56,934 bases of DNA from Bacteroidetes bacterium OLB11 (GCA_001567165.1 LNFQ01000038.1:1-56934); one strand, 5' to 3'. Positions 20,133-30,119 are shown, counted from the first letter of the stretch. A program made the numbers and translations. Notes: a model not told the origin generated them from the sequence alone.

Positions 20133-20140
20133 TAAATTTG
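20133..20140 (+). promoter_or_regulatory. Candidate -7 box TAAATTTG of the CoA-transferase gene
   Basis: It matches TAnnTTTG and ends 36 bases before the chosen ATG at 20177. There is no good -33 box. Confidence 0.3.
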
Positions 20141-20176
20141 TATCTCCATTCTTTCAAACAAAATAATAAAAATTCT

Positions 20177-20893
20177 ATGGGACTTAATAAAGTAGTAACA
20201 AACGCAAAAGAAGCTATTCAAGACATTCAAGATAACGCAGTTATTATGCTCGGAGGATTTGGACTTTGTGGCATACCTGAAAATTGTATTGCTGCATTAG
20301 TCGAAAAAGATGTGAAAAATATTACCTGTATCTCGAACAATGCAGGGGTTGATAATTTTGGAATTGGACTTTTACTTCAAAAAAAACAAGTAAAAAAAAT
20401 GATTGCTTCTTATGTCGGTGAAAATGCAGAATTTGAAAGACAATTGCTCAGCGGTGAATTGGAAGTAGAATTAATCCCTCAAGGGACATTAGCTACTCGC
20501 TGTATGGCGACTGGTTATGGGATGCCCGTCATTTATACGCCTGCCGGTGTGGGCACCGAAGTAGCAGAAGGAAAGGAAACTCGAAGATTCACAATGTATG
20601 GAGAAGAAAAAGAGTATCTGATGGAAAAAGCATTTGAAAGCGATTTCGCAATTGTGAAAGCATGGAAAGGTGACAAGCTAGGCAATTTGGTTTATAAAGA
20701 TACAGCCAGAAATTTTAATCCTATGATGGCTATGGCAGGAAAAATAACAATTGCAGAAGTCGAAATTTTGGTAGAACCGGGCGAATTAGATCCTAATGAA
20801 ATTCACACTCCTGGAATTTACGTTCATAAAATATTTCAAGGAGAAAACTATGAAAAACGAATTGAACAATTGACAGTCAGAAAAAAAGACTAA
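20177..20893 (+). CDS. scoA: 3-oxoacid (succinyl-CoA:acetoacetate) CoA-transferase, subunit A
   Basis: A 238-residue alpha subunit. The class I CoA-transferase signature is present as MLGGFGLCGIPENCI (~25-39), followed by TCISNNAGVDNFGIG and the mid-section IYTPAGVGTEVAEGKE. This start (MGLNKVVTNAKEAI) aligns with the family; the frame is open further upstream without support. The enzyme activates acetoacetate with succinyl-CoA. The catalytic glutamate is on subunit B, which is not adjacent or elsewhere in the window; thiolase, the next step, is encoded at 55522-56700. Confidence 0.9.
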   Translation: MGLNKVVTNAKEAIQDIQDNAVIMLGGFGLCGIPENCIAALVEKDVKNITCISNNAGVDNFGIGLLLQKKQVKKMIASYVGENAEFERQLLSGELEVELIPQGTLATRCMATGYGMPVIYTPAGVGTEVAEGKETRRFTMYGEEKEYLMEKAFESDFAIVKAWKGDKLGNLVYKDTARNFNPMMAMAGKITIAEVEILVEPGELDPNEIHTPGIYVHKIFQGENYEKRIEQLTVRKKD

Positions 20894-20955
20894 GCTTTTT
20901 TTTCGATTGGTGGCTATTGCTTTGTACATTTCTTTGTAAGGTTAGGGGATTACGA

Positions 20956-20991
20956 AAATACGACTATATTTGATATCTTAATGTCGTATTT
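20956..20991 (+). promoter_or_regulatory. Inverted repeat enclosing a -7 box, overlapping a start codon
   Basis: AAATACGAC (20956-20964) and GTCGTATTT (20983-20991) form perfect 9-base arms 18 bases apart. The -7 box TATATTTG (20965-20972) lies between them, and the ATG of a small gene (20981) touches the right arm. This layout would suit a repressor operator or an mRNA-start hairpin. Confidence 0.4.
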
Positions 20992-21251
20992 ATCAATCTT
21001 TTGTGTTTCTATAATTCTGTTTTTTACGCTAATTTTCTTGTTTATTAAATGTTGAATGTTGTTCTAATAACTCGATTACATCAGTAAAACCATCATGTTT
21101 TGAATATCCTAAAGTTGTAAATTATCCTGTTAGTATAGTAACAACCACAATTAGGTTAGCTCAGTTTTCTAATAATACTTTTACGGCTTTCGTTCTTCCT
21201 TCCATAGGTACTAATATTAGTGCCGTTTTACTGTTTTGGGTTAATAATTAA
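20981..21251 (+). CDS. Small exported or membrane protein of unknown function, one apparent indel
   Basis: From the ATG at 20981 a 23-residue hydrophobic segment is read (MSYLSIFCVSIILFFTLIFL), followed by a stop after FIKC. Removing one A near 21047-21049 joins it to an open frame of about 67 codons (NVECCSNNSITSVKP... ending LLFWVNN) that stops at 21251 inside a hairpin. The repaired protein is ~90 residues: a signal or anchor plus a Cys-containing, strand-like domain. I recognise no family. A -7 box ends 8 bases before the ATG and a terminator-like hairpin follows, which supports a real transcription unit. Without the repair only a 24-residue hydrophobic peptide remains. Confidence 0.38.
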
Positions 21252-21267
21252 ACCAAAACACCTTTTT
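21232..21267 (+). terminator. Hairpin followed by T-run
   Basis: TGTTTTGG (21232-21239) pairs with CCAAAACA (21253-21260), with an inner TTAA/TTAA pairing and then a short T5 run. A second palindrome (GGTACTAATATTAGTGCC, 21207-21224, one G-T pair) lies just before it. It would end transcription of the small gene and could also serve the converging lipoprotein gene. Confidence 0.5.
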
Positions 21268-21295
21268 AATTAATAATTTAATAGGGATAACCGAT

Positions 21296-21758
21296 TTATT
21301 GAATAGAGAAATAAACAGTATCTCTTGTAAATTTATTAATGTAATCCATCGTCTCTACACTCAATCGGCAAAAGGTTGGTGTCACATCATTACTCAACAA
21401 CATAAACTTCTCATTAAAGGTATATCCACCTTTAGAATCCACATCTGGGTATGCTTTGAATAAATTTTTTCGGAATGTACTATCTACACTGTTTAGCTCA
21501 TCAACAATAATTGAAAGCGATGCTAATTTCCCACCTCGTTTCACTGTTTCATAATCTGTTACAGTTCCAACAATATGCACATAATCCATATATTGATAAA
21601 TATTATTAGACAGCGGAACACTAATTGTTATTTGAGGTGATATGGTATCATTCAAAGGATTATAATAATATTTACTGTTATTAGACTTCCTACATGAAGA
21701 TACAGCAACAATTATCAATATTAAAAATAAGAGATTGATGGGTGTATATTTTTTTCAT
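21296..21758 (-). CDS. Small lipoprotein of unknown function, one indel near the start
   Basis: The open frame at 21296-21718 encodes VSSCRKSNNSKYYY and a ~120-residue strand-rich mature domain (ISPQITISVPLSNNIYQYMD). The natural start is the ATG at 21758. Dropping one T from the T7 run at 21749-21755 gives MKKYTPINLLFLILIIVAVS followed by the lipobox SC. The mature protein looks like an Ig/Big-like beta domain (IVGTVTDYE). Family not recognised. It has a good promoter at 21778-21807 and is transcribed alone. Confidence 0.65.
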
Positions 21759-21777
21759 TAATTTCTCTTTAAGAACT

Positions 21778-21807
21778 CAAATATACTCAAAAAGTGCATA
21801 ATTCAAA
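21778..21807 (-). promoter_or_regulatory. Bacteroidota-type promoter TTTG-N18-TATATTTG
   Basis: A -33 TTTG (21804-21807) and a -7 TATATTTG (21778-21785), 18 bases apart on the minus strand, lie 19 bases before the ATG at 21758. Both elements and the spacing match the housekeeping sigma consensus of the phylum. Confidence 0.6.
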
Positions 21808-22033
21808 TACTGATATGTAAAATATCTTATTTTTTTTAAACATATTTTTTTACCACTTTTTGAAATTAAAATATATGGATTGATTTTTTTCAATAAAGAA
21901 CAGCTTGATTATTTGACGAATGAAAAAAGTATATAAATTTACAAGTTCATTTTCATTTAAAATAAAAGGAACAAAAAAATCACTTAAGCCAAGTGATATA
22001 CGTTTTAACAACACTACTTTTTAGCTTACTTCT

Positions 22034-23134
22034 ATGGAACAATCAGAAATTTTTTATCGAATAGCATTAAACTCAATAAGTGGTATAGGTCCTGTTAGGT
22101 ATAAAAAATTAATTCAAGAGTTTGGTAGTGCAGAAGCTATTTTCAAAGAAAAACTAAAATTCTTAAAAATTAATCCCACCCTAACTGAACAACTAGCAAT
22201 AAGCATTAAGCAATTTAATGAAACTGAAAAAATAGAAAAGGAATTTTCATTTATTGAAAAAAATAAAATTCAAATATTTTGTTTTGATGAAGATCATTAT
22301 CCACAACGCCTCAAAATGTGTACGGATAGTCCTGTGATGTTATTTCAAAATGGTTCGGTTGACTGGAATCAGCCGAGAGTGATTTCTGTGATTGGCACTC
22401 GCTCAATGACGGAATATGGAAATAAATTATGCGAAGAATTGATTGAGCATCTCAAAGATTATCAAGTTATGGTGGTGAGTGGTTTAGCTTATGGAGTGGA
22501 TATCACTATTCACAAAAAATGCTTGGATTATCAAATACCCACTGTCGGAATTGTAGCTCATGGATTAGGAATGATTTACCCTGCACAGCATAAAAGTATT
22601 GCTGAAAAAATGAAAAATCAAGGTGCAATTTTAAGTGAATATTTATCACATAGTGGATTAGAAAAGGGGAATTTCCCAAGTCGAAATCGAATCGTAGCCG
22701 GCATTTCAGATGCAACCATTGTGGTGGAGACCGATAGGAAAGGAGGCTCTATGATTACGGCTGAACTGGCATTTTCTTACAATCGAGATTTGTATTGCTT
22801 TCCCGGTCGTGTCAATGATTCAAAAAGTGCTGGATGCAATTACTTAATCAAAAAATTGAAAGCACAATTGATAACAGGTGGCCATGATTTCGTAGAAGAA
22901 ATGGGTTGGAATAAAACACAAAAATCAAAAGCTGTTCAACAAAAACTTTTTTTAGACTTTACTCCAACCGAACAAAAAATTTATGATGTTGTTTTTGAAA
23001 ATGAAAAAATCCATATTGACCAATTAATGCATGTGACGGAGCTTAGTAATTCTGAAATCGCAAGCAGTTTATTGAGTTTGGAAATGCAAAAAGTACTAAA
23101 AATTTTACCGGGCAAACTCGTTACTTGTTTCTAA
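22034..23134 (+). CDS. dprA: DNA-processing protein DprA
   Basis: A 366-residue DprA/Smf protein that loads RecA on incoming single-stranded DNA during natural transformation. It has an N-terminal helical domain with an HhH-like stretch (NSISGIGPVRYKKLI, 13-27). The Rossmann-like core follows with VISVIGTRSMTEYGN, VVSGLAYGVDI and GLGMIYPAQH, the KGNFPSRNRIVAGIS motif, and TDRKGGSMITAELA. A C-terminal winged-helix segment (TPTEQKIYDVV) ends the protein. The frame is intact and monocistronic. Its presence suggests competence genes elsewhere in the genome. Confidence 0.95.
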   Translation: MEQSEIFYRIALNSISGIGPVRYKKLIQEFGSAEAIFKEKLKFLKINPTLTEQLAISIKQFNETEKIEKEFSFIEKNKIQIFCFDEDHYPQRLKMCTDSPVMLFQNGSVDWNQPRVISVIGTRSMTEYGNKLCEELIEHLKDYQVMVVSGLAYGVDITIHKKCLDYQIPTVGIVAHGLGMIYPAQHKSIAEKMKNQGAILSEYLSHSGLEKGNFPSRNRIVAGISDATIVVETDRKGGSMITAELAFSYNRDLYCFPGRVNDSKSAGCNYLIKKLKAQLITGGHDFVEEMGWNKTQKSKAVQQKLFLDFTPTEQKIYDVVFENEKIHIDQLMHVTELSNSEIASSLLSLEMQKVLKILPGKLVTCF

Positions 23135-23169
23135 TTCGTAACTGATTTTATTTGATAGATTGAGAAAAA

Positions 23170-24185
23170 TTAAGGGTGAGAAAGTGTTGTGTCGCTAAGA
23201 AAATTAGTATCAGTCAACGTATTTAAAAATGCAACCAAATCGGCTTTGTCTTGAGCAGTCAACTGAAGTCCATTTTCTTTTTCTGGTAGTATCATAAGAG
23301 GGTCAATATTGGGTGAATTTTTGTGAAAACCATCATTGTAAAAATCAATCACTTGCAATAAAGTAGTAAAGCGACCATCGTGCATATATTGTTGCCGTAC
23401 TCCACTATTTCGCAAGGTTGGCGTTTTATATAATCCAATATCATTTGGGTTTTTAGTGACTTCATATCGACCTTGATTCCCTTGTGCAAAAGTAGCATCT
23501 AAGCCAGTATTGTGAAAATCATTATCGGTAAATAGCATCCCACCATGACAGTGAAAACAATCTCCTTTTTCGGAATAAAATATATTCATCCCTCTCATTT
23601 CACTAATATTTAATGTGGCTTCTCCACTTCTATATTTATCAAATTTTGAGTTGCCAGATATCATACTGCGAAAAAATTGAGCTAGAGCGTAGGCTACATT
23701 TTTTGATGAAATTTCTTTTACTCCATACGCTTTTTTGAAAAGAGCTTTATAGGTTTCATCTGCATTTAATTTATTGATATCAGTAGCAAAAAAATCATTC
23801 ACTTCAAACATCATTACATCTTCAAGATGTCCACTCTCTCCACCTTGCCATAAAAAATGATGATTCCAACCTAAATTAATATGAGGCAATACAGTGAATC
23901 CGCTTGTTACGTTAGAAGTAAATCCCATCTCCTGTAAGTGGCAGCTAGAGCATGATCGACCATTGTTTGACAAGATAGGGTCGTAATATAATTTTCGACC
24001 TAAACTCAATCTTTCAGCGGTCATCTGATTGTCCTCAGGAATCACCATATTTGGGAAAAAAGGAGGTATATTAAGTGCAATTGGTGTTTCTACCATACCT
24101 GTGGTATCATCATCATTTTTGTTGATTTTTTACAAGCAAAAAATAAAATAAGAAGGACGCAGGATAAGGTAAAAAACTTTTTCAT
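23170..24185 (-). CDS. Di-haem cytochrome c peroxidase / MbnH-like protein, one indel after the lipobox
   Basis: The main frame (23170-24096) has two haem c motifs: CSSCH (~79-83 of the full protein) and CFHCH (~210-214), with typical CCP/MauG-family surroundings (LGRKLYYDPILS, NSGVRQQYMHDGRF). The true start is the ATG at 24185, whose lipoprotein signal ends LFFACKK. One more T in the T6 run at 24126-24131 joins it to the rest, giving about 338 residues. It lies 10 bases downstream of an MbnP-family gene on the same strand. MbnH enzymes are di-haem proteins that oxidise a Trp of their MbnP partner; the pairing points to that role rather than peroxide detoxification. Confidence 0.85.
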
Positions 24186-24195
24186 CAATCATTTT

Positions 24196-24903
24196 TTAAT
24201 TAAAAAGATCTTTCCCATTTCGACTTAGTTTCATCATTGCATTCATGTTATCCATAGAGTAGGAGCCATCTTGAAGAAAATCATAAATCTCAGGACTTCT
24301 AAACCATTCATTCAGATTCATATTTAAAAGAAGAGTACTTGATTTGTCTTTAAAAATGGTAAATGGCTTTTCAATATTAATAGGTACTGCAAGCCCATTT
24401 GTTCCTAAATGTAATGCAAAACCATTATTGGCATTATTTGCATTAAAGAGGCCTTCAAATTTAATGAAGTGATAACCACCTCCCATCATGTCGGGCCATG
24501 CCATATTTGCATTTTCAACGGTTGGATCTAAAAAATCGGTTTTATTGTGTGCGGTATCTAACCCAACTAAAAATTGAATTTTTGAATAGTGTCCGCTTGG
24601 AATATCGCTAAAAGAAAAATTGCAAGTTTCATCTTTATCAGCATTGATATAAAAAACTTTTGATGATTTATAGGTATGACCTGATAAGTCGGTAAATTCA
24701 AAGTTTGAAAGATAATATTCTAATCGTGTGACACTATATGGATAGCCTGCATCATTATTATAATTCATAGCATTGAAATTTAATATGCTCCCATCAACAT
24801 GATGATACATTTGAACAGTTAATTCTCCAATGCCATCTTTATTTTTAGAGCATGAACCCAATAATAGAAGAAATAAAATTGAAAATAAAAATGTTGCTCT
24901 CAT
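24196..24903 (-). CDS. MbnP-family copper-binding lipoprotein
   Basis: A 235-residue lipoprotein (lipobox LLGSC, Cys18). The body matches the MbnP family: TVQMYHHVDG near the N-terminus, the middle SVTRLEYYLSNFEF, and the hallmark MAWPDMMGGGYHFIKFEG (~134-151) containing the conserved Trp136. In studied systems the partner MbnH converts a Trp of MbnP to kynurenine and the protein binds copper; which Trp would be modified here is not known. It is the first gene of a two-gene operon with its di-haem partner and has a well-formed promoter just upstream. Confidence 0.8.
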   Translation of the reverse strand: MRATFLFSILFLLLLGSCSKNKDGIGELTVQMYHHVDGSILNFNAMNYNNDAGYPYSVTRLEYYLSNFEFTDLSGHTYKSSKVFYINADKDETCNFSFSDIPSGHYSKIQFLVGLDTAHNKTDFLDPTVENANMAWPDMMGGGYHFIKFEGLFNANNANNGFALHLGTNGLAVPINIEKPFTIFKDKSSTLLLNMNLNEWFRSPEIYDFLQDGSYSMDNMNAMMKLSRNGKDLFN

Positions 24904-24920
24904 TGTGATTTTTGTTTATA

Positions 24921-24951
24921 CAAAACTACGATATTTGATTGAATTTTCAAA
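24921..24951 (-). promoter_or_regulatory. Bacteroidota-type promoter TTTG-N19-TAGTTTTG
   Basis: A -33 TTTG (24948-24951) and a -7 TAGTTTTG (24921-24928) are separated by 19 bases on the minus strand, 17 bases before the mbnP-like ATG. This is the best consensus promoter in the window. Confidence 0.65.
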
Positions 24952-25493
24952 CTCATATTATTCAATTGAAATTTTGATAGAGTATATGAGATAATAATTG
25001 ATTAAATGGCGATAAAAGCCTGATGTATTCTTGTTTTGAGCAATTGAAATCAAATTGAAGAAACTTTTTTTAAACAAAGAATCGAATGTGTAATTTGATT
25101 CAAACTTTATTTTATCAAAAATATAGATTTAGATTTTTATGGTAATTGATTAAAGTCAATTGGTGGTTTTTCTTTTATAATTTGAAAGGCTATTGATTTT
25201 ACACTGTCAATCTGCAAGGTTTATCTGTATCTTCAAATATGTTATAAAAAAAATACAAAAATCAATGATTGTGAAATGAGTTTTATAAAATAATTTCAAC
25301 TGTAATCTTGTTAAAATTATCACTCTCATTAAACGATGAAGTAGATGAAAAATTGGATATCGTATTTTAATTTTCGTTATTTTTGAAGACAAAATATAGA
25401 TAACTGCTTTATTTGGTTAGTTATCATTGTTGGTAATCATGATGGTAATCAGATTGAGCGATAGTTTATATCTTAATAGACAGATAAAATAAT
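24952..25493. other. Gene-free stretch of about 540 bases
   Basis: Very AT-rich DNA between the divergent mbnP-like gene and the unknown gene at 25494. Only short chance frames are present. A tandem GGTAATCA repeat occurs at ~25430-25450. I see no RNA gene, hairpin terminator or remnant I can name. Confidence 0.6.
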
Positions 25494-26595
25494 ATGATAA
25501 AGGTAAAAATAAACATAGAGAAATGGCAATCTCCAATTGGGCGTATTTTTCAATGCCCTATTTTATTGATGATGACAATAGGAATTATTCTGCTATTTAC
25601 TTCCTGTTCTTCACATAAAACTGAAAATATAGAGCGTGCTTTTTACTATTGGAAAAGCAATGAAAATCTTTCAGATATTGAGAAAGAAATATGCGATACA
25701 CTTGGTATAAACAAATTGTACATTAAATTCTTTGAAGTAAATTTTAATGAAGAGCAGGGAAATTTTCCTGAAGCAAAAACCAATTGGTGGGGAAGATATT
25801 CTAATCTCAATAAACCTACTGAAGTTGTCCCTACAGTGTATTTGCGAAATGTAGTTTTTTTTGAAGTCTTCTAAAGAAGATTTGGATGCATTGGCTGATA
25901 ATGTCAATTTCTTAATCGATAAATATTGTAAGGAAAAACTAAGGAAAAACACCGTGATAAATGAATATCAAATGGACTGTGATTGGACACTGAAATCAAA
26001 AAGATAACTATTTTTTATTTTTTGAAAAAAACTAAAAAGCAATTTCAGGGAAACAAATCAGCTCCACTCTACGCTTGTATCCATACAAATATCCCGACAA
26101 AATGGGTGTGCCTCCAGTGGATAAAGTAACACTGATGTGCTATAACTTGCTCAACCCTTTAGAAAACCCGAATAAAAATTCCATTCTTGATTTATCAGAG
26201 TTGAAAAGTTATTTGAATGTACAAATGAAATATCCTAAGCATTTAGATATTGCATTGCCTATTTATTCATGGGCACAGATTTATCACAACGAGCGTTATG
26301 AGGGAGTGCTTTATGCTAATACCAAGCAACTGAAAAAGATTCTGAAACAAGAAAAGTCACTTTGGTACAGTGTTACACAAGATACTGTCATTAACAATAC
26401 TTTCCTTCGTGTGGGTGATAAAATAAAATACGAAGAAATAGATGCAGGAAAAATTAGTGATGCAATTTCATTGCTGAAAAAGCATATTGATATAGATAAA
26501 AAACAACTATTGCATTATTTCATTTAGATGAAGTACAATTAAATAATTTTACAAATGAAGAAATTACTTCTTTTTATACTGATTTCGGCAAGTAA
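25494..26595 (+). CDS. Uncharacterised lipoprotein with TIM-barrel-like motifs, frame broken by four indels
   Basis: Three or more fragments (25494-25874, ~25863-26008, 26075-26527 and a tail to 26595) join into one ~365-residue protein after single-base corrections in the T8 run at 25855 and the A-runs at 25998, 26034 and 26498. The signal ends FTSC. The sequence then reads KLYIKFFEVNF, YQMDCDWTLKSK, LCYNLLNP-like LMCYNLLNPLE and HLDIALPIYSW, a pattern of barrel strands with a QxDxDW end that recalls GH18-type folds. Catalytic assignment is not secure. It overlaps the next gene by 41 bases, so the two form a unit. Confidence 0.6.
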
Positions 26596-28888
26596 AACTT
26601 TATTCGCCTGTGGGTTTTATCCTTATGGAGAAGATACTCGAATTTCACTCTTTAATCCTCGTGTATTCGGCTATTCCTCTTATGCTGAATTTTATTATTC
26701 ATGGAATTCTTTCGCTTCCAGCGGCTCCGATTTAAAACAATTTCCTACAGATTATGTAGAGCCAAACACGAAATTGTGGTTTGATTATTGCCGCAAAAAA
26801 GTTGATATCCAAGCGGTTTCCGAAGCTGTTTATGAATTGGATAAAAACGAAATGGATATGCAATCAAAAAATAAAATGATTCAATATTTGCATCAGCAAA
26901 ATGATAGCGATGCACTCAATTATCTTCACTTTGCAAAAAGCTGTGAGTTCTTTAATTCGTGGCAGAGTGACCCTTGGGAAAAAATGGATTCTATTGCGAT
27001 ACTTAAACGAGCAGCACAAATGAACAAAGCAATTATTCTGGCCAAAAAAATGAAGAATAATAAGATTAAAATACGCTATACTTTTTTGGCAATCCGATTA
27101 GCTTGGTATAATAGAGATTACAATATAATTGATTCACTTTTTACTGAAACATTTGATCAATCTTATCCAAAAGATATTCTTTATTATTGGAGTTTATACT
27201 TCAAAAGTTTTTTCTGAAAAAGATAAGGCACTTGCTAATTTTGAATTGGCGCAAGTCTTTGCGAATGCAGTGGATAAACGTTTTGTTTGCCATCAATACT
27301 ACAACAAAAAATTCCAATTGAGCAAATATTAAAGTTTGCAAAAACAAACGAAGAAAAAGCAAATGTTTATCTGCTGGCAGGAATTGAAAAATACGATAAA
27401 GCATTGCCTTATATTCAAAAAATGTATGAATACAATCCAACATCAGATGGACTTTCATTTTTGCTTCTTCGTGAAATAAACAAAATAGAAGATTTCGTTT
27501 TTACACCCTATTACACCTTGTTTCAGCCGTCTTTGTCTTATGACTTTTGGAATAGTAAAGGCAATCCTTCTATTCAACAAATACTGAAACGTTCAGAGAC
27601 TGATAGAATCTACGCAAAAGAAGTATTGCGGTTTATCAACAAAGTGGATATACTCAAAGTGGACAATCCGTTTTTATGGCAAAGCAGCAAAGCTTATCTG
27701 CTCTTCATTACAAGAGATTATCATTCTTGTTTGACTTTGATAAATCAGTTAGAAAAATCAGCACCTGACCAAGCACTTAATCAGATAAAAATAATCAAAG
27801 CATTAGCACTTACCGCAAAGCAAAAACGTGGAGAGGCTCTTATTCCTACCGAAACGCAATCCACACTTATTGCAAATAAAAACAATAGTCAATTTATTTT
27901 TGCAATTGGTAAAGAATTAGAGTATTTAGGAAATTCAACCGATGCGGCATTGCTCTATTCCAAACTCGCCAATACTTTTAATAAAGAAGAAGCTGATGCT
28001 AACAAAATAGTTTTTTGGAAAATGAAAACCAAAGAACGAAAAGCTTATCATACAGACGAATATTTTGTCGATTATTTTGATTACTCTGATTTTGTATATA
28101 CAACTGAACAAACACAAAATTTAATTGAGAATATTCAGAAAAATAAAGAGCATAAAGACAGTTTTTCAGTCTTTAAATATGAGGTATTGAAAGATCAAAT
28201 TCCGAAATTGTATGATTTATTAGGGACAAAATATATCCGTCAAAACAAATTAGAAAATGCACTTGCAACATTTGAAAAATCGGGAAATCAATATTGGAAT
28301 CGTGCATACACTTTATGGGATGATAAATTAAATATATTTGACCAAAACCCTTTTTACAATCTGAAATATACTCCCCAATTTATAACACCCATAGAAAAGA
28401 TTCGTTTAAATAAATACACAGTTACAAAACAACTCATCAATTATTTGCAAAAGGCAGAAAATCCAAATGAGAAAAATAGAGATTATTACTATTTCTTGGT
28501 GGCAAATGCCTATTATAATATGGGTCGAGAAGGCAATATTTCGATGATGCGAAGGCTTAACGGATGGTCGGGATATTATCTTTCTAATATTGAAGATGAA
28601 ATTGAATTTCGTCAATCCAATTTAGCTAAACATTATTATTTGTTAGCAAAACAATATGCACAGACGAAAAAATTTGAAGCACTCTGTTTAAGAATGGTTG
28701 TCCGATGCGAAAAACACAAAATCGAATACAATATTATTGAAGACAGATTTTCAGAGAACGACAATGTCGATTCAATGATATCCTTGAACAAATACTATCT
28801 GGATTTGAAGAAAAACTATTCGGACTACTTCGATGATTTGGTTTCAAATTGTGATAATTTTAAAGCCTATTTTGAAGCCAGAAGATAA
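26555..28888 (+). CDS. Large uncharacterised exported repeat protein, frame broken by two indels
   Basis: Frames 26555-27217, 27129-27332 and 27287-28888 make one ~777-residue protein once the T6 run at 27208 loses a base and the A6 run at 27306 gains one. It has a short signal (MKKLLLFILISASKTLFACG), then a distinctive GFYPYGEDTRISLFNP segment. Long helical, TPR-like stretches follow (ALPYIQKMYEYNPTSDGL, KLENALATFEKSGNQYW). I do not recognise a named family. The helical repeats suggest a scaffold or binding role. Co-transcription with the TIM-barrel-like lipoprotein is likely from the overlap. Confidence 0.6.
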
Positions 28889-28990
28889 GTTTCGAACTCA
28901 TAAATTTACAAATCGAATGGTAAATGATTAGGCAATGAGCATACTTGATTTTTATGAAATAGAAAATTTATTGATTGGTTGATATTCTTT

Positions 28991-30104
28991 TTATTCCCAT
29001 CTTTTTCCGATTCGGAAATCAGCATAGAGATTGAAAAAATAGAAAGAGTTTTTAGCAGTTGCCATAATTGGTATTTCTTTAAAATACACTTCAGCACTAG
29101 CTCCTAGTTCGACTCCTAAAAATAATTTTCTTGTGGCTGTATAATCAAAATAAAATCCAGAACGAGCAGATAAGCCAGGCTGAATTTTTATTTCACCAAT
29201 GCCTTTTGTAAAACTGCCGCCACCAATAATTGTTCCTTGATTATTTAAGTCTAAAAAATATTCTTTTGTATTGTCTGTATATTTTTCAAATTTTCGGACA
29301 TATATATTTCCTTCAGGAACAAGAAGGTCGAGGTAGTAAGGCTTCAATATGCCCATGGATAAGCCACCTGCATAAACCCAATTGATGACAATACTCTTAT
29401 TGTCTAGCTTTCCAGTTAGATGACGAATATTACCATAGCCAATTTTGAACTGATAAAAATTATTAATTTTCCCATATTTATAAAAAGTTGGTTTGGCTTC
29501 ATTGGGGTTTATTGTAGTGAAATTTTCATTGATACTACGTGATTCTTTAGGATGTTTTTTTTCAGAAAAATCAAAAAATAAAAAAGAAGTATGCGGGGGT
29601 TCATTATCTGATTTAATAAATCCTCTATTTACAAAAAACGACCAACCATCACTATTCAAGCGATAGCCTAATGCCATTTCCTGCGTTAAAGGAGGAATGA
29701 TTTTTTTTCTTGTAGCTTGAATTGCATTTTGTTTGGCTTGAGTAGCTAGCTTTCTTTTTTCAGCTTCAATCAATCGGGCTGCTTTTAAGGAGTCTAATTT
29801 GATTTCTCTTGCTAGGGCAATCGAGTCTTTTGGGTCTTCTTGATAAAACACTTCAAGGTCATTTTGTTTTTTCTTTTTTTTACTGAGTGCTTTTTTTGCT
29901 TTTTTCTTTTTTCTTTTCAGATTTTTTTCTCTTTTCCTTTCTTACTTGTAGCAATGAATCTCTTCTAGCTTGATTAGCCGATTTGATAGAGTCTATTTTC
30001 ATTTTATTTGCAGCCCTTAATGAGTCCACATTCACTTTTTGTTGTGATTGAGCCATTGTTGGCATGAGAAAGATTGTGAATAATATGAAGATAAACTTTT
30101 TCAC
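28991..30104 (-). CDS. Outer-membrane beta-barrel-like protein with charged N-terminal repeats, one indel
   Basis: Two frames (29880-30104 and 28991-29851) join after removing one T from the T6 run at 29900-29905, giving ~370 residues. The signal peptide ends AQSQQ. Residues ~20-110 are a Lys/Arg/Glu-rich helix with a recurring DSL/DSI spacing (VDSLRAANK, KIDSIKSANQ, RRDSLLQ). The C-terminal ~240 residues have alternating strand character (FGKIGYGNIRH-like, SGFYFDYTATRKLFLGVELG) and end near ADFRIGKRW, typical of outer-membrane barrels. Function unknown. Confidence 0.6.
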
Positions 30105-30111
30105 TAAATCT

Positions 30112-30119
30112 CAAAACTA
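30112..30119 (-). promoter_or_regulatory. Candidate -7 box TAGTTTTG
   Basis: It matches TAnnTTTG on the minus strand, 7 bases before the ATG at 30104. No -33 box at standard spacing. Confidence 0.35.

Noticed and set aside
20980..21260. Stand-alone non-coding RNA with two 3' hairpins
   Set aside because: A ~67-codon open frame fills most of the stretch and stops inside the last hairpin, so a small coding gene is the better explanation. The RNA reading is not excluded.
27129..27332. Independent 67-codon gene
   Set aside because: It is the middle piece of the 26555-28888 gene between two indels.
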